Assembly: GCA_021741355.1 (NCBI GenBank)
Contig: JAIOXZ010000020.1
Coordinates: forward strand, 1-64,000
From: Caulobacter sp.
Lineage (GTDB): Bacteria; Pseudomonadota; Alphaproteobacteria; Caulobacterales; Caulobacteraceae
DNA length: 64,000 nucleotides
Direction: 5' to 3'
The notes below the pieces were generated by a model. It did not search any database. It saw only the letters and a program-made list of their open reading frames with translations, and was not told where the DNA came from. Shown in pieces: positions 21,539 to 31,700 of the stretch (within the stretch, counting starts at the first letter, position 1; every line of letters begins with the position of its first letter). The translations under genes and the position numbers were made by a program.

Positions 21539-22187
21539 TCAGACGTCCCTCCTCCGCCTGCTCACCTGGCTGTCGCCCGCCTTTCCGGTTGGCATGTTCG
21601 GTTGGTCGCACGGACTCGAGCAGACCATCGCGCAGGGGACGGTCACGAACGGCGACGAACTGATCGACTGGATCAGCGGGCTGGTCGAGTTCGGCTCCGG
21701 CTGGACTGATGCAGTGCTGCTGGCCGAGGCGCATGCGGCGGCCGGCGATCCCGCGCGGCTGGCGGAAGTGGCGGACCTGGCCGCGGCCCTGGCGCCCTCG
21801 GCGGAACGGCTGGCGGAAACACTTGGCCAGGGCGCGGCCTTCCTGAAGGCGGTCCGGGCCTGGCCCGACGCTGCACCGGCGCTGGACGCCGCGCCCTGGC
21901 CGGTCGCGGTCGGCGCAGCCTGTGGCCTGGCCGGCATTCCGTTGCCGGACGCCCTCACCGCCACCCTGCACGCCTTCGCCTCCAACCTCGTCTCGGTCGC
22001 CCTGCGCACGATACCGCTCGGCCAGACCGAGGGCGTGCGGGTGATGGCCGCCGTGGAGCCGGTCGTCCTCGCCACCGCCGTCCGCGCCGCCCGGTCGACG
22101 CTGGACGATCTCGGCTCAATCGCGCTGATATCCGACATCGCCGCCATGCGGCACGAAACCCTGCAGCCGAGACTGTTCCTGTCATGA
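21531..22187 (+). CDS. ureF: Urease accessory protein UreF
   Basis: [27 protein letters not shown]; overlaps ureE stop by 8 nt. Confidence 0.94.
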
Positions 22188-22602
22188 GCATCGTCGCGCC
22201 CACGGTGATCGTCACCCTGGCGGCCATCGCCCTGTTGCATCTGGCCTGGGGACTGGGCCTGCCCTGGCCGGGCGCGGACGAGGCGCAGCGCGTGGCGACG
22301 GTCATCGGCATGCGCGGCGTCACGCGCATGCCCAGCCTGATCCCCTGTCTGGTGGTTTGCGTCGCCCTGCTGGCCGTCGCCGCCCTGGCCTGGTGGCAGG
22401 TCAAGGCGCCCGGCCTGCTGCCGCAGCTTGCCCTGCTGGCCGCAGCCTGCGTCTTCCTGGTCCGGGGCGCGGCGGTCTGGACTCCGTTCTGGCGAGCCCT
22501 GGCGCCGCAGCAGCCGTTCGCCCGCCTCGATATGCTGGTCTACGGTCCGCTCTGCCTGGCGCTCGGCGCCGGCCTTGTCTTCATCGCCCTGAAAGCCCGC
22601 GC

Positions 22603-22606
<4 letters not shown>
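22184..22606 (+). CDS. DUF3995-like membrane protein embedded in urease operon
   Basis: [35 protein letters not shown] and several TM segments; 4-nt overlaps with ureF and ureG. Confidence 0.75.
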
Positions 22607-23226
<620 letters not shown>

Positions 23227-23294
23227 CCAAACCTTAAGCTGCCAGTGATCGCGGACTTGAGTAGGAAATTCGGCGCTGCTTGAGGAGCTGCCCC

Positions 23295-23651
23295 GTGAAG
23301 ACCTTCGCCGTGCTGGCGTTCATCGCCACTCTGGCCGCCGCCGGCCCCGCCCTGGCGGTCTCGCCGCAGCAGGCCGAAGCCGCGCTCAGCGGAATTATCG
23401 CCGATCTGCAGGCGGGCAATCCGGACTTCAGCAAGATGACGCCGCCGATCGCCGACGCGGTGCGCGCCAGCCCGAACACCGGCCAGCAGCTGGCGGCCCT
23501 CGGCCCGGCCCGCGCGCTGGTGCCGGTAAGCAAGACCGACCCCTTCACCTTCATCGTCACGTTTGAAAGCGGCGTGGTGATGAACTGGACCATCTCCTTC
23601 GACGCCGCCGGCCGGATCAATGGCCTGGACGCCGTCGGTAAAGCCCCCTGA
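23295..23651 (+). CDS. Small secreted protein (paralog 1 of tandem pair)
   Basis: Signal peptide VKTFAVLAFIATLAAAGPALA then AVSPQQAEAALSGIIADLQAGNPDFSKM...FTFIVTFESGVVMNWTISFDAAGRI. Confidence 0.7.
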   Translation: MKTFAVLAFIATLAAAGPALAVSPQQAEAALSGIIADLQAGNPDFSKMTPPIADAVRASPNTGQQLAALGPARALVPVSKTDPFTFIVTFESGVVMNWTISFDAAGRINGLDAVGKAP

Positions 23652-23670
23652 CCCCTCCAAGGACCCCGCC

Positions 23671-24015
23671 ATGAAAATCCTCGCCGCCCTCGCCCTCGCC
23701 GCCGCCCTCGGCGCCGCCAGCCCCGCCTTCGCCGAAACGCCGGCCCAGGCCGAAGCGACGCTGCGCACGACCATCGCCGCGATCCAGGCCGGCGCGCCCA
23801 ACTTCGACATCATGGTTCCGGAGCTGGTTGACGCCATCAAGAAGGCGCCGAACGCCTCGGCCCAGCTGGCGGCGCTCGGCCCGGTGACGGCGGTCACCGC
23901 GAACAGCGAGACCGACCCGTTCCTGTACACCGTGACATTCCAGAACGGCGCGGTGCTGAACTGGATGCTGTCGTTCAACGCTGAAGGCCAGATTGCCGGC
24001 CTGCAGGTTCAGTAG
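23671..24015 (+). CDS. Small secreted protein (paralog 2 of tandem pair)
   Basis: Signal peptide MKILAALALAAALGAASPAFA; FLYTVTFQNGAVLNWMLSFNAEGQI parallels the upstream gene. Confidence 0.75.
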   Translation: MKILAALALAAALGAASPAFAETPAQAEATLRTTIAAIQAGAPNFDIMVPELVDAIKKAPNASAQLAALGPVTAVTANSETDPFLYTVTFQNGAVLNWMLSFNAEGQIAGLQVQ

Positions 24016-24995
24016 GCCAGTCGGCCCTTGAGCCGCAGGCGGCTCACGCCCCCGTCCGGATAGATGTTCAGCCGCACGAACCGGATCGGATCGTGCGGCT
24101 GAATTTCGCCGGTGAAGACATGGATGTGATCCATCTGCAGTTTCGTCTCGGGCAGCAGAACGGGCCACCCCTCCGCCTGTATCGCGATCTCCTGCGGCGA
24201 GCCGCTCGCGGTCGCAGACGCCTGGATCGAGCACCGGTCCGGGTAGTTGCCCTTGAAGTGGGCGGTGTCGACGATGATCTCGCTGATCGTGCCCAGGTGA
24301 CCGAGCTCGAGGATCGCCCAGTCGTGGCCCGGCTCGCGGCGGCGGCGGGTTTCCCAGCCGTCGCCCATGTCCTTGCCGCGTCCCGGCGCGGTCAGGTTCT
24401 CGACCCGACCGAAGTGCTCGTCGTTGGCGATCAGGCCCCGGCCGCCGTTCTCCATCGCCAGCAGGTCGAGCACCGCGTCGTCGCCGACCCGGGTCCAGTC
24501 CTTGTGAATCCGGCCATAGACCCGCAGGCGGGCGACGCCGCCGTCCGGGAAGATGCTCAGCCGGACATGAGTCCAGACGCCGCCGGCCTGCGACTTCACC
24601 CAGCGTCGGTCGTTGCCGTTCAGATCCAGAACCGGGACCAGCTTGGTCCAGTCGGCGTCCGGCGGGGGGATCGCCGCGTCTGACACACAGCCCTCGATCG
24701 AGGCGCGCGGCGGGTAGTTGCCAGTGAAGTTGCGGGTGTCGATCTCGAAGCCGGCAATCTCGCCGGGCGCGCCGAGCCGCACGATCGCCCAGTCGTGGCC
24801 GGGGACGCGCTTGCGGCGGCTTTCCCAGCCATCCATCCACTTGCCGTTGTCGTCGTACTTGCCGGGGATGAAGACCGGCTCGGCAGGATCGATCAGCCGC
24901 GCCTTGTCGGCGAAGAAGTCGTCGGTCGCGTAGACAACCTCCCCTCCGAGCCGCGGCTGGGCCAGGTCGATGAGGCCGGTGAAGGGGTTACTCAA
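24009..24995 (-). CDS. alc: Allantoicase
   Basis: Tandem allantoicase repeats: DGWESRRKRVPGHDWAIVRLGAPGEIAGFEIDTRNFTGNYPPRASIEGC and DGWETRRRREPGHDWAILELGHLGTISEIIVDTAHFKGNYPDRCSIQA; TTG start overlapping uraD stop. Confidence 0.95.
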   Translation of the reverse strand: MSNPFTGLIDLAQPRLGGEVVYATDDFFADKARLIDPAEPVFIPGKYDDNGKWMDGWESRRKRVPGHDWAIVRLGAPGEIAGFEIDTRNFTGNYPPRASIEGCVSDAAIPPPDADWTKLVPVLDLNGNDRRWVKSQAGGVWTHVRLSIFPDGGVARLRVYGRIHKDWTRVGDDAVLDLLAMENGGRGLIANDEHFGRVENLTAPGRGKDMGDGWETRRRREPGHDWAILELGHLGTISEIIVDTAHFKGNYPDRCSIQASATASGSPQEIAIQAEGWPVLLPETKLQMDHIHVFTGEIQPHDPIRFVRLNIYPDGGVSRLRLKGRLAY

Positions 24996-25474
24996 GAGGC
25001 GTCCTCGAACAGGTCGGCCAGCCGGAAGGCGGCGATGCGGTGAATCTGGCGGATCGCCTCGGCGAACTCGGTCTCTGGATCGTTGCCCAGCCGGGCCTCG
25101 AAGGCGTCCAGGATGTCCCGTCGGCTCATGCCCTTCACCGCCACGATGAAGGGAAACCCGAAACGGTCGTTGTAGGCGGCGTTCAGCCGCTGGAAGTCGG
25201 CGAACTCCTGCGGCGAGCACTGGTCCAGGCCCGCGCCGGACTGTTCCCGCACCGAGGCGTCGGCCATCCGCGCCCGGCTGGCCAGCTGGGGATGGGCGCG
25301 GATCAGCGCCAGCCGGTCCTCGCGGGTCGCCGAATCAACGACCGCCGCCATGGCCCCGGCCAGCGCCTGGGCGTTGCGCAGCGCGCCGGCGCCGGGCCAG
25401 ACCGCCTCCGCGACCCAGGGCGAGTCCTCATAGATCGCGCCGAAACGCTGGATGAAGCCCTCTCTACCCGACAT
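24992..25474 (-). CDS. uraD: 2-oxo-4-hydroxy-4-carboxy-5-ureidoimidazoline (OHCU) decarboxylase
   Basis: LIRAHPQLASRARMADASVREQSGAGLDQCSPQEFADFQRLNAAYNDRFGFPFIVAVKG. Confidence 0.95.
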   Translation of the reverse strand: MSGREGFIQRFGAIYEDSPWVAEAVWPGAGALRNAQALAGAMAAVVDSATREDRLALIRAHPQLASRARMADASVREQSGAGLDQCSPQEFADFQRLNAAYNDRFGFPFIVAVKGMSRRDILDAFEARLGNDPETEFAEAIRQIHRIAAFRLADLFEDAS

Positions 25475-26372
25475 GCGGATGCCGCTTGCGCCAGTGCCGG
25501 GCGATGTCGATGCGACGGGCGAACCAGACGTCGGGATGCGACAGGGCGTGGCGCAGGAACCGCTCCAGCCCGGCCATCTTGCCGGGCCGTCCGGCCAGCC
25601 GGCAGTGCAGGCCGATGGACATCATCCGCGGCCGCTCCTCGCCCTCGGCGTAGAGCACGTCGAAGGCGTCCCGCAGGTAGCTGAAGAACTGGTCGCCGGT
25701 GTTCAGGCCCGTCCCCGAGAACCGCATGTCGTTGGCTTCCAGCGTGTAGGGCACGATCAGGTGCGGCGTCGCCGTCTGGGTCGACCAGAAGGGCAGGTCG
25801 TCGGAATAGTCGTCGGCGTCATAAAGGAAGCCACCCTGCTCCGCCGCCAGCCGCCGGGTGTTGGGGCTGGTGCGGCCGGTGTACCAGCCGAGCGGCCGTT
25901 CGCCGGTCAGGCGGGTGTGGATCTCGATCGCCCGCGCCATGTGCTCGCGCTCGATGGCCTCGGGAACGGACTGGTAGTTGATCCAGCGCCAACCGTGGCT
26001 GGCGATCTCGTGGCCGGCCTGCAGGAAGGCCTCGACCACGGCGGGATGCCGCTCCATCGCCATGGCCACGCCGAACACGGTCAGCGGCAGATCATACTTG
26101 TCGAACAGCCGCAGCAGCCGCCAGACCCCGGCGCGGGAGCCGTATTCGTAGAGCGACTCCATGCTCATGTTCCGGTCGCCCTCGACCGGCCCGGGAAAGA
26201 TCATGTCCGACAGGAAGGTCTCGGCCCCCGGATCGCCGTGCAGGACGGTGTTCTCCCCGCCCTCCTCGTAGTTCAGCACCACCTGGACAGCGATGCGCGC
26301 GCCGCCGGGCCAGTCCGCGTGGGGCGGATTGGGGCCGTAGCCGATCAGGTCTCTGGGGTAGGTGTCGCTCAT
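25464..26372 (-). CDS. puuE: Allantoinase, polysaccharide-deacetylase type
   Basis: YPRDLIGYGPNPPHADWPGGARIAVQVVLNYEEGGENTVLHGDPGAETFLSDM; HEIASHGWRWINYQ. Confidence 0.95.
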   Translation of the reverse strand: MSDTYPRDLIGYGPNPPHADWPGGARIAVQVVLNYEEGGENTVLHGDPGAETFLSDMIFPGPVEGDRNMSMESLYEYGSRAGVWRLLRLFDKYDLPLTVFGVAMAMERHPAVVEAFLQAGHEIASHGWRWINYQSVPEAIEREHMARAIEIHTRLTGERPLGWYTGRTSPNTRRLAAEQGGFLYDADDYSDDLPFWSTQTATPHLIVPYTLEANDMRFSGTGLNTGDQFFSYLRDAFDVLYAEGEERPRMMSIGLHCRLAGRPGKMAGLERFLRHALSHPDVWFARRIDIARHWRKRHPHVG

Positions 26373-26508
26373 GGGACGGCCATAGCAGGCCCGCGAGACG
26401 CTCATCGTCAAGGTTACTGCGCGCCAAAGGGGCGCGGATGGTTGCATTCGGGCCATTCGAGGGAGATTCTGACCGGCTCCCCCGCGCTTCGCGGGGCCTG
26501 GGGCACGC

Positions 26509-26850
26509 ATGACCGGTCTGACCACGCACGTTCTGGACACGACCCACGGCCGGCCGGCGGCGGGGATGGTCCTGCGCCTGATCCGCGACGGCGAGGTGCT
26601 GATCGAGACCGCCACAAACGCCGACGGCCGCTGTGACGGGCCGCTGCTGACTGGCGAGACGATCCGGCCCGGGACCTACCGGCTGGAGTTCGAGGTCGGC
26701 GACTACTTCCGTGGGCTGACGGTCGCGCTTCCGGAGCCGGCGTTTCTGGAGACGGTGGTGATCGATTTCGGCGTCGCGGACCTCGCCGCCCACTACCATG
26801 TGCCGCTGCTGGTCTCGCCGTTCGGCTACTCGACCTACCGGGGGAGCTGA
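26509..26850 (+). CDS. uraH: 5-hydroxyisourate hydrolase
   Basis: MTGLTTHVLDTTHGRPAAGM... C-terminal HYHVPLLVSPFGYSTYRGS. Confidence 0.97.
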   Translation: MTGLTTHVLDTTHGRPAAGMVLRLIRDGEVLIETATNADGRCDGPLLTGETIRPGTYRLEFEVGDYFRGLTVALPEPAFLETVVIDFGVADLAAHYHVPLLVSPFGYSTYRGS

Positions 26851-26852
26851 GC

Positions 26853-28265
26853 GTGCGCGACGTCGTCCGGTTCGTGCTTGATGGCGAAGTCCGCGAGCTG
26901 CGCGACATCGACCCGACGACGACGGTGTTGAACCTGCTGCGCTACGACCTGCGCCGCACGGGGACCAAGGAGGGCTGCGCCGAGGGCGACTGCGGCGCCT
27001 GCACTGTGGCGGTCGGGGAGCTGGACGGTGACCGGGTGAAGTGGCGGGCGGTCAACGCCTGCATCCTGTTCGCGCCGATGCTGGACGGCAAGGCGCTGAA
27101 GACCGTCGAGAGCCTCGGCGGCGATCACCCCGTGCAGACGGCCCTGGTCGAGCATCACGGTTCGCAGTGCGGCTTTTGTACGCCGGGCTTCGTCATGAGC
27201 CTGTGGGCCCGGGGGCGCGAGGATACGCCACCGCCGGTCGTCGACAGCATCGCCGGCAACCTGTGCCGCTGCACGGGCTACGGGCCGATCATCGCGGCGG
27301 CCGAAACTGCGAGTGAGCACGCGGAAGAGGATCCGGTTGAGGTGCTTCAGGCGATGTCCCGCGCCGAGCCCTTGTCCCTGACCCACGGCGATCGGCGCTG
27401 GTTCGCACCGAAGGCGCTTAGCGACCTGGCCGGCCTGGTCGAGGCGCATCCGGACGCGGTGGTCCTCGCCGGGGCGACCGATGTCGGTTTGTGGGTGACC
27501 AAGCAGCATCGGGACCTGAAGACGATCATCTCGATCAACGCTGTCGCCGAGCTCAAGACCATCACAGACACCGCCGACGCCGTCCGGATCGGCGCCGGCG
27601 TCCGTTACAGCGATGCACTGGCGACTCTCGCCGGACTGCATCCCGATCTCGGCGAACTGATGCGACGACTAGGTTCGGTTCAAGTGCGCAACAGCGGCAC
27701 AATCGGCGGCAACATCGCCAACGGGTCGCCCATCGGCGACATGCCACCGGCCCTGATCGCGCTCGGCTCGACACTGGTGCTGCGTAAGGGCTCGGCGACG
27801 CGGGAGCTGCCGCTGGAGGACTACTTCCTCGCCTACGGCAAACAGGACCGGCTGGTCGGTGAATTCGTCGAGGCGGTGATCGTTTCGCGGCCGGCGGCCG
27901 GCACGATCTATCGCGTATTCAAGCTGTCCAAGCGCTTCGACCAGGACATCTCCGCCGTCTGCGGCGGCTTCGCCCTGACCATAAAAGACGGTGTCGTCGA
28001 AAATGCCCGCATCGCCTTCGGCGGCCTGGCGGCGACGCCGAAGCGGGCGCGGGCCTGCGAGGCCGCCCTCATCGGCAAGTTCTGGACGGAGGGCACGGTC
28101 GAGGCCGCCGCCCCAGCGCTGGAGCAGGACTTCCAGCCGATCGACGACATGCGCGCCTCGGCCGCCTATCGCCTGGCGGCCGCGCAGAACCTGCTTCGCA
28201 AGCAGTTTGCCGAGTCCACGGGAACGCCGGTCCGGGTGCTGGACGCGGAGCCGGTCCATGGCTGA
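26853..28265 (+). CDS. xdhA: Xanthine dehydrogenase small subunit (2Fe-2S/FAD)
   Basis: [50 protein letters not shown] domain [24 protein letters not shown]. Confidence 0.96.
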   Translation: MRDVVRFVLDGEVRELRDIDPTTTVLNLLRYDLRRTGTKEGCAEGDCGACTVAVGELDGDRVKWRAVNACILFAPMLDGKALKTVESLGGDHPVQTALVEHHGSQCGFCTPGFVMSLWARGREDTPPPVVDSIAGNLCRCTGYGPIIAAAETASEHAEEDPVEVLQAMSRAEPLSLTHGDRRWFAPKALSDLAGLVEAHPDAVVLAGATDVGLWVTKQHRDLKTIISINAVAELKTITDTADAVRIGAGVRYSDALATLAGLHPDLGELMRRLGSVQVRNSGTIGGNIANGSPIGDMPPALIALGSTLVLRKGSATRELPLEDYFLAYGKQDRLVGEFVEAVIVSRPAAGTIYRVFKLSKRFDQDISAVCGGFALTIKDGVVENARIAFGGLAATPKRARACEAALIGKFWTEGTVEAAAPALEQDFQPIDDMRASAAYRLAAAQNLLRKQFAESTGTPVRVLDAEPVHG

Positions 28266-30558
28266 CGGCGTCGTCCACACCCCGGTCCGCCACGACAGCG
28301 CCGATCGCCATGTCTCCGGCCGGGCGCTGTACATCGACGACATCCCCGAGCCGCGCGACCTGCTGCATGTGGTCCTGGGCATGAGCGAACGGGCGCACGC
28401 CCGGATCGTCTCGATGGACCTGACCGCCGTCCGCGCCGCGCCCGGCGTGGTCGATGTGGTCTGCGCCAGCGACATCCCCGGAACCAACGACGTCAGCCCG
28501 GTGGCCGGCGACGATCCGCTGTTCGCTGGCGAGCTGGTCCAGTACGTCGGCCAGTCGCTGTTCGCCGTGGCGACGGAGACCCGCGACCAGGCGCTGGCCG
28601 CCTCGAAGCTCGCAGAGGTCGTCTATGAGGACCTGCCCACGGTCCTGACAATCGCGCAGGCGCGGGCGACAGGCAGCGTCATCGAACCGGCCCAAACCAT
28701 GCGGCTGGGCGACGCCTCCGGCGCGATCGCCCGGGCGCCGCATATCCTCAAGGGCCGGCTGGCCATCGGCGGGCAGGACCACTTCTACCTCGAGGGTCAG
28801 ATCGCGCTCGCCACGCCCCGGGAAGACGGCGACGTCCACATCTGGTCCTCCACCCAGCACCCGACCGAGGTGCAGCACAATGTCGCCAGGGTGCTGGGTG
28901 TTCGTGACCACGCCGTCACCGTCGAGATCCGCCGCATGGGCGGGGCCTTCGGCGGCAAGGAGAGCCAGCCGGCCCTGTTCGCCGCCGTCGCCGCGCTGAT
29001 CGCCGTACGCACCGGCCGCCCGGCCAAGGTCCGCGTCGACCGCGACGACGACATGGTCATGACCGGCAAGCGGCACGACTTCGAGACCGGCTGGTCGGTC
29101 GGCTTTGACGACGACGGCAAACTGACCGGGGCGGCCTTCGATCTGGCCTCGCGCTGCGGCTACTCGGCGGACCTGTCGATGGCGATCAACGACCGGGCGA
29201 TGTTCCACTCGGACAATGCCTACGCCCTGCCGACGGCGCAGATCGTCTCGCATCGCTTCCGTACCCACACCGTGTCGAACACCGCCTTCCGCGGCTTCGG
29301 CGGACCGCAGGGGATGATGGGGATCGAGCGGGCGATGGACGCCATGGCGCTGCATCTGGGCAAGGACCCCCTCGATGTGCGCAAGGCCAACCTCTACGGC
29401 CCGGCCGGCGTGCAGACTCCTTACGGCCAGACCGTCGACGACAGCCCGGCCCTGGCCCTGATCGAGCAGTTGGAGGCCAGCAGCGACTACCGCGCCCGCC
29501 GCGCCGCGATCCTGGCCTGGAATGCTGAGAACCGCTGGCTGAAGCGCGGCATCGCCCTGACGCCGGTCAAGTTCGGCATCAGCTTTACCGCCACTCACCT
29601 CAACCAGGCCGGGGCGCTGGTGCATGTCTACACCGACGGCAGCGTCATGCTGAACCACGGCGGCACGGAGATGGGTCAGGGCCTGTATGTGAAGGTCGCC
29701 CAGGTGGTCGCCGGCGTGTTCGGCCTCGACCTGGACCGGGTCAAGATCACCGCCACGGCCACCGACAAGGTGCCCAACACCTCCGCCACCGCCGCCTCGT
29801 CCGGCTCCGACCTCAACGGCATGGCGGCGCTCGACGCAGCGATGCAGATCCGCGACCGGCTGGTTGAGGTCGCGGCCAGGGAACTGGGCGTCGCCGAGGG
29901 GCAGGTCGTGTTCGCGGGAAACACCGTGCGGGGCGGCGACAAGGCGCTGACCTTCGCAGAGCTGGCGAAGAAGGCCTGGTTCAGCCGCGTGTCGCTGTCG
30001 GCCGCCGGCTACTACCGCACGCCGAAGATCCACTATGACCGCGCCAGCCATCAGGGCCGGCCGTTCCTCTATTACGCCTGGGGCGCCGCCGTATCCGAGG
30101 TGATCATTGATGCGCTGACCGGCGAGAACCGCTGTCTGCGCACCGACATCCTGCATGACTGCGGCAAGTCGCTGAACCCGGCCATTGACCTGGGCCAGAT
30201 CGAGGGCGGCTTTGTCCAGGGCATGGGCTGGCTGACCACCGAGGAGCTGGTGTTCGACGACAGGGGCGTGCTGAAGACCCACGCCCCCTCGACCTACAAG
30301 ATCCCCACGGCGTCGGACCGGCCGCCGGTGCTGAACATCGACTTCTGGCATGAGCCCAACGCCGAGCCGACGATCCACCGCTCAAAGGCCGTGGGCGAGC
30401 CGCCGCTGATGCTGGCGATCTCGGTCTTCTCCGCCCTGACCCAGGCCGTGGCGGCGGCGGGCGATAACCGGGTTATGCCCGACCTCGACGCCCCGGCGAC
30501 GCCCGAGCGCATCCTGATGGCGGTGGACGATGTCCGCCGCCGGGCGGGGCTCGCATGA
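28258..30558 (+). CDS. xdhB: Xanthine dehydrogenase molybdopterin subunit
   Basis: RMGGAFGGKESQ, AFRGFGGPQGMMGIERAMDAMA, KVPNTSATAASSGSDLNGMA, AVGEPPLMLA. Confidence 0.97.
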   Translation: MADGVVHTPVRHDSADRHVSGRALYIDDIPEPRDLLHVVLGMSERAHARIVSMDLTAVRAAPGVVDVVCASDIPGTNDVSPVAGDDPLFAGELVQYVGQSLFAVATETRDQALAASKLAEVVYEDLPTVLTIAQARATGSVIEPAQTMRLGDASGAIARAPHILKGRLAIGGQDHFYLEGQIALATPREDGDVHIWSSTQHPTEVQHNVARVLGVRDHAVTVEIRRMGGAFGGKESQPALFAAVAALIAVRTGRPAKVRVDRDDDMVMTGKRHDFETGWSVGFDDDGKLTGAAFDLASRCGYSADLSMAINDRAMFHSDNAYALPTAQIVSHRFRTHTVSNTAFRGFGGPQGMMGIERAMDAMALHLGKDPLDVRKANLYGPAGVQTPYGQTVDDSPALALIEQLEASSDYRARRAAILAWNAENRWLKRGIALTPVKFGISFTATHLNQAGALVHVYTDGSVMLNHGGTEMGQGLYVKVAQVVAGVFGLDLDRVKITATATDKVPNTSATAASSGSDLNGMAALDAAMQIRDRLVEVAARELGVAEGQVVFAGNTVRGGDKALTFAELAKKAWFSRVSLSAAGYYRTPKIHYDRASHQGRPFLYYAWGAAVSEVIIDALTGENRCLRTDILHDCGKSLNPAIDLGQIEGGFVQGMGWLTTEELVFDDRGVLKTHAPSTYKIPTASDRPPVLNIDFWHEPNAEPTIHRSKAVGEPPLMLAISVFSALTQAVAAAGDNRVMPDLDAPATPERILMAVDDVRRRAGLA

Positions 30559-31700
30559 GCTGGGCCGCGCAAGCCCTGACCGCCGTCCGGCGCGGCGAGG
30601 CGCTGGCCATGGTCACCGTGGTCGCCGCCGAGGGCTCGACGCCGCGCGAGGCCGGGACGCGGATGCTGGTCGGCGAGCACGGCCAGAGCGGCACCATCGG
30701 CGGCGGCGCCCTGGAATACCGCGCCGTCGGCCAGGCTCGGCTGATGCTGGCGGCGGATCGCGGCTGGGCTCTGCAGGACTATCCGCTGGGGCCGTTCCTG
30801 CAGCAGTGCTGCGGCGGTCATGTGCGGCTGCTGCTGGAGCGCCTCGATGGCGGTAGTGCGGGCTGGCTGGGGGAGGCTGCACGGCTGGAAGGGGCCGGGG
30901 AGCGTTATGAGCTGAAGGCGCGGGTGGTGGGCGACACCCTCCAACGCTCACTCCTCTCCGCCTCATCCTTCCTCTCCCGCGAGGGAGAAGGGGACCCTGC
31001 GGAGCAGGGTGGAGAGGGAAGCGCTGTTCGCGCCGGAAAGGTCGGAATTCAGGAACTGACCGCCAAAGTCGGCGCCGGCCCCTCCACCCTGCTCCGCAGG
31101 GTCCCCCTCCCCGCTACGCGGAGAGGAGAAGATGATTTGCAGTGGCCCGGCGCCCTCATCCGGATGGTCGACGCCAGTGGCCAGCCCCTCCCCGGCCGGC
31201 GTCCCAAACTCTCCGAAGGCGACGCCCTGATCGAACGGATCGATGCTCGCAGGCCGCGCCTCGTCATGTTCGGCGCAGGCCACGTCGGCCAGGCCATTGC
31301 CCGGGCCTTCGCGCCGCTGGCGTTCGCGCTCGACTGGCATGACAGCCGCGAGGAGGCCGCCGCGCCCGGCGTCGCCATCCATGACGAAACGCGCCTCATC
31401 GAGATCGCCGGCGCGGTCGGCGAGGCAGACTCCGTCCTGATGCTGACGCACAACCACGACCTGGACTATCGGCTGACCCGCGCGGTGCTGACCGCCGGGA
31501 CCTTCCGCTACTGCGGCCTGATCGGATCCGACACCAAGCGCGCCCGCTTCCTGCGCCGCCTGTGCGAGGACGGCGTCGCCGAGGCCGCCATCGCCCGCCT
31601 GACCTGCCCGATCGGCCTGCCGGGGCTCAAGAGCAAGGCGCCGGAGGTGATCGCCGTGGCGGTCGCCGCCCAGCTCCTGCAGATGATCGAGACGCCATGA
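30555..31700 (+). CDS. xdhC: Xanthine dehydrogenase accessory protein XdhC carrying an in-frame palindromic-repeat insertion
   Basis: N-terminal EGSTPREAGTRMLVGEHGQSGTIGGGALEYRA and C-terminal RLVMFGAGHVGQAIARAFAPL domains in one frame, separated by about 60 repeat-derived residues. Confidence 0.92.
   Translation: MSWAAQALTAVRRGEALAMVTVVAAEGSTPREAGTRMLVGEHGQSGTIGGGALEYRAVGQARLMLAADRGWALQDYPLGPFLQQCCGGHVRLLLERLDGGSAGWLGEAARLEGAGERYELKARVVGDTLQRSLLSASSFLSREGEGDPAEQGGEGSAVRAGKVGIQELTAKVGAGPSTLLRRVPLPATRRGEDDLQWPGALIRMVDASGQPLPGRRPKLSEGDALIERIDARRPRLVMFGAGHVGQAIARAFAPLAFALDWHDSREEAAAPGVAIHDETRLIEIAGAVGEADSVLMLTHNHDLDYRLTRAVLTAGTFRYCGLIGSDTKRARFLRRLCEDGVAEAAIARLTCPIGLPGLKSKAPEVIAVAVAAQLLQMIETP
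30968..31131. repeat. Composite palindromic repeat inside xdhC
   Basis: CTCTCCCGCGAGGGAGAAGGGGACCCTGCGGAGCAGGGTGGAGAGGG ... CCCCTCCACCCTGCTCCGCAGGGTCCCCCTCCCCGCTACGCGGAGAGGAG. Confidence 0.88.

Noticed and set aside
28069-30378. 769-aa minus-strand ORF
   Set aside because: Antisense shadow of xdhB
26853-31700. Linking selD to a labile-selenium molybdenum hydroxylase (SDMH) in the purine cluster
   Set aside because: No yqeB/yqeC-type partners seen; mnmH adjacent to selD is the simpler explanation
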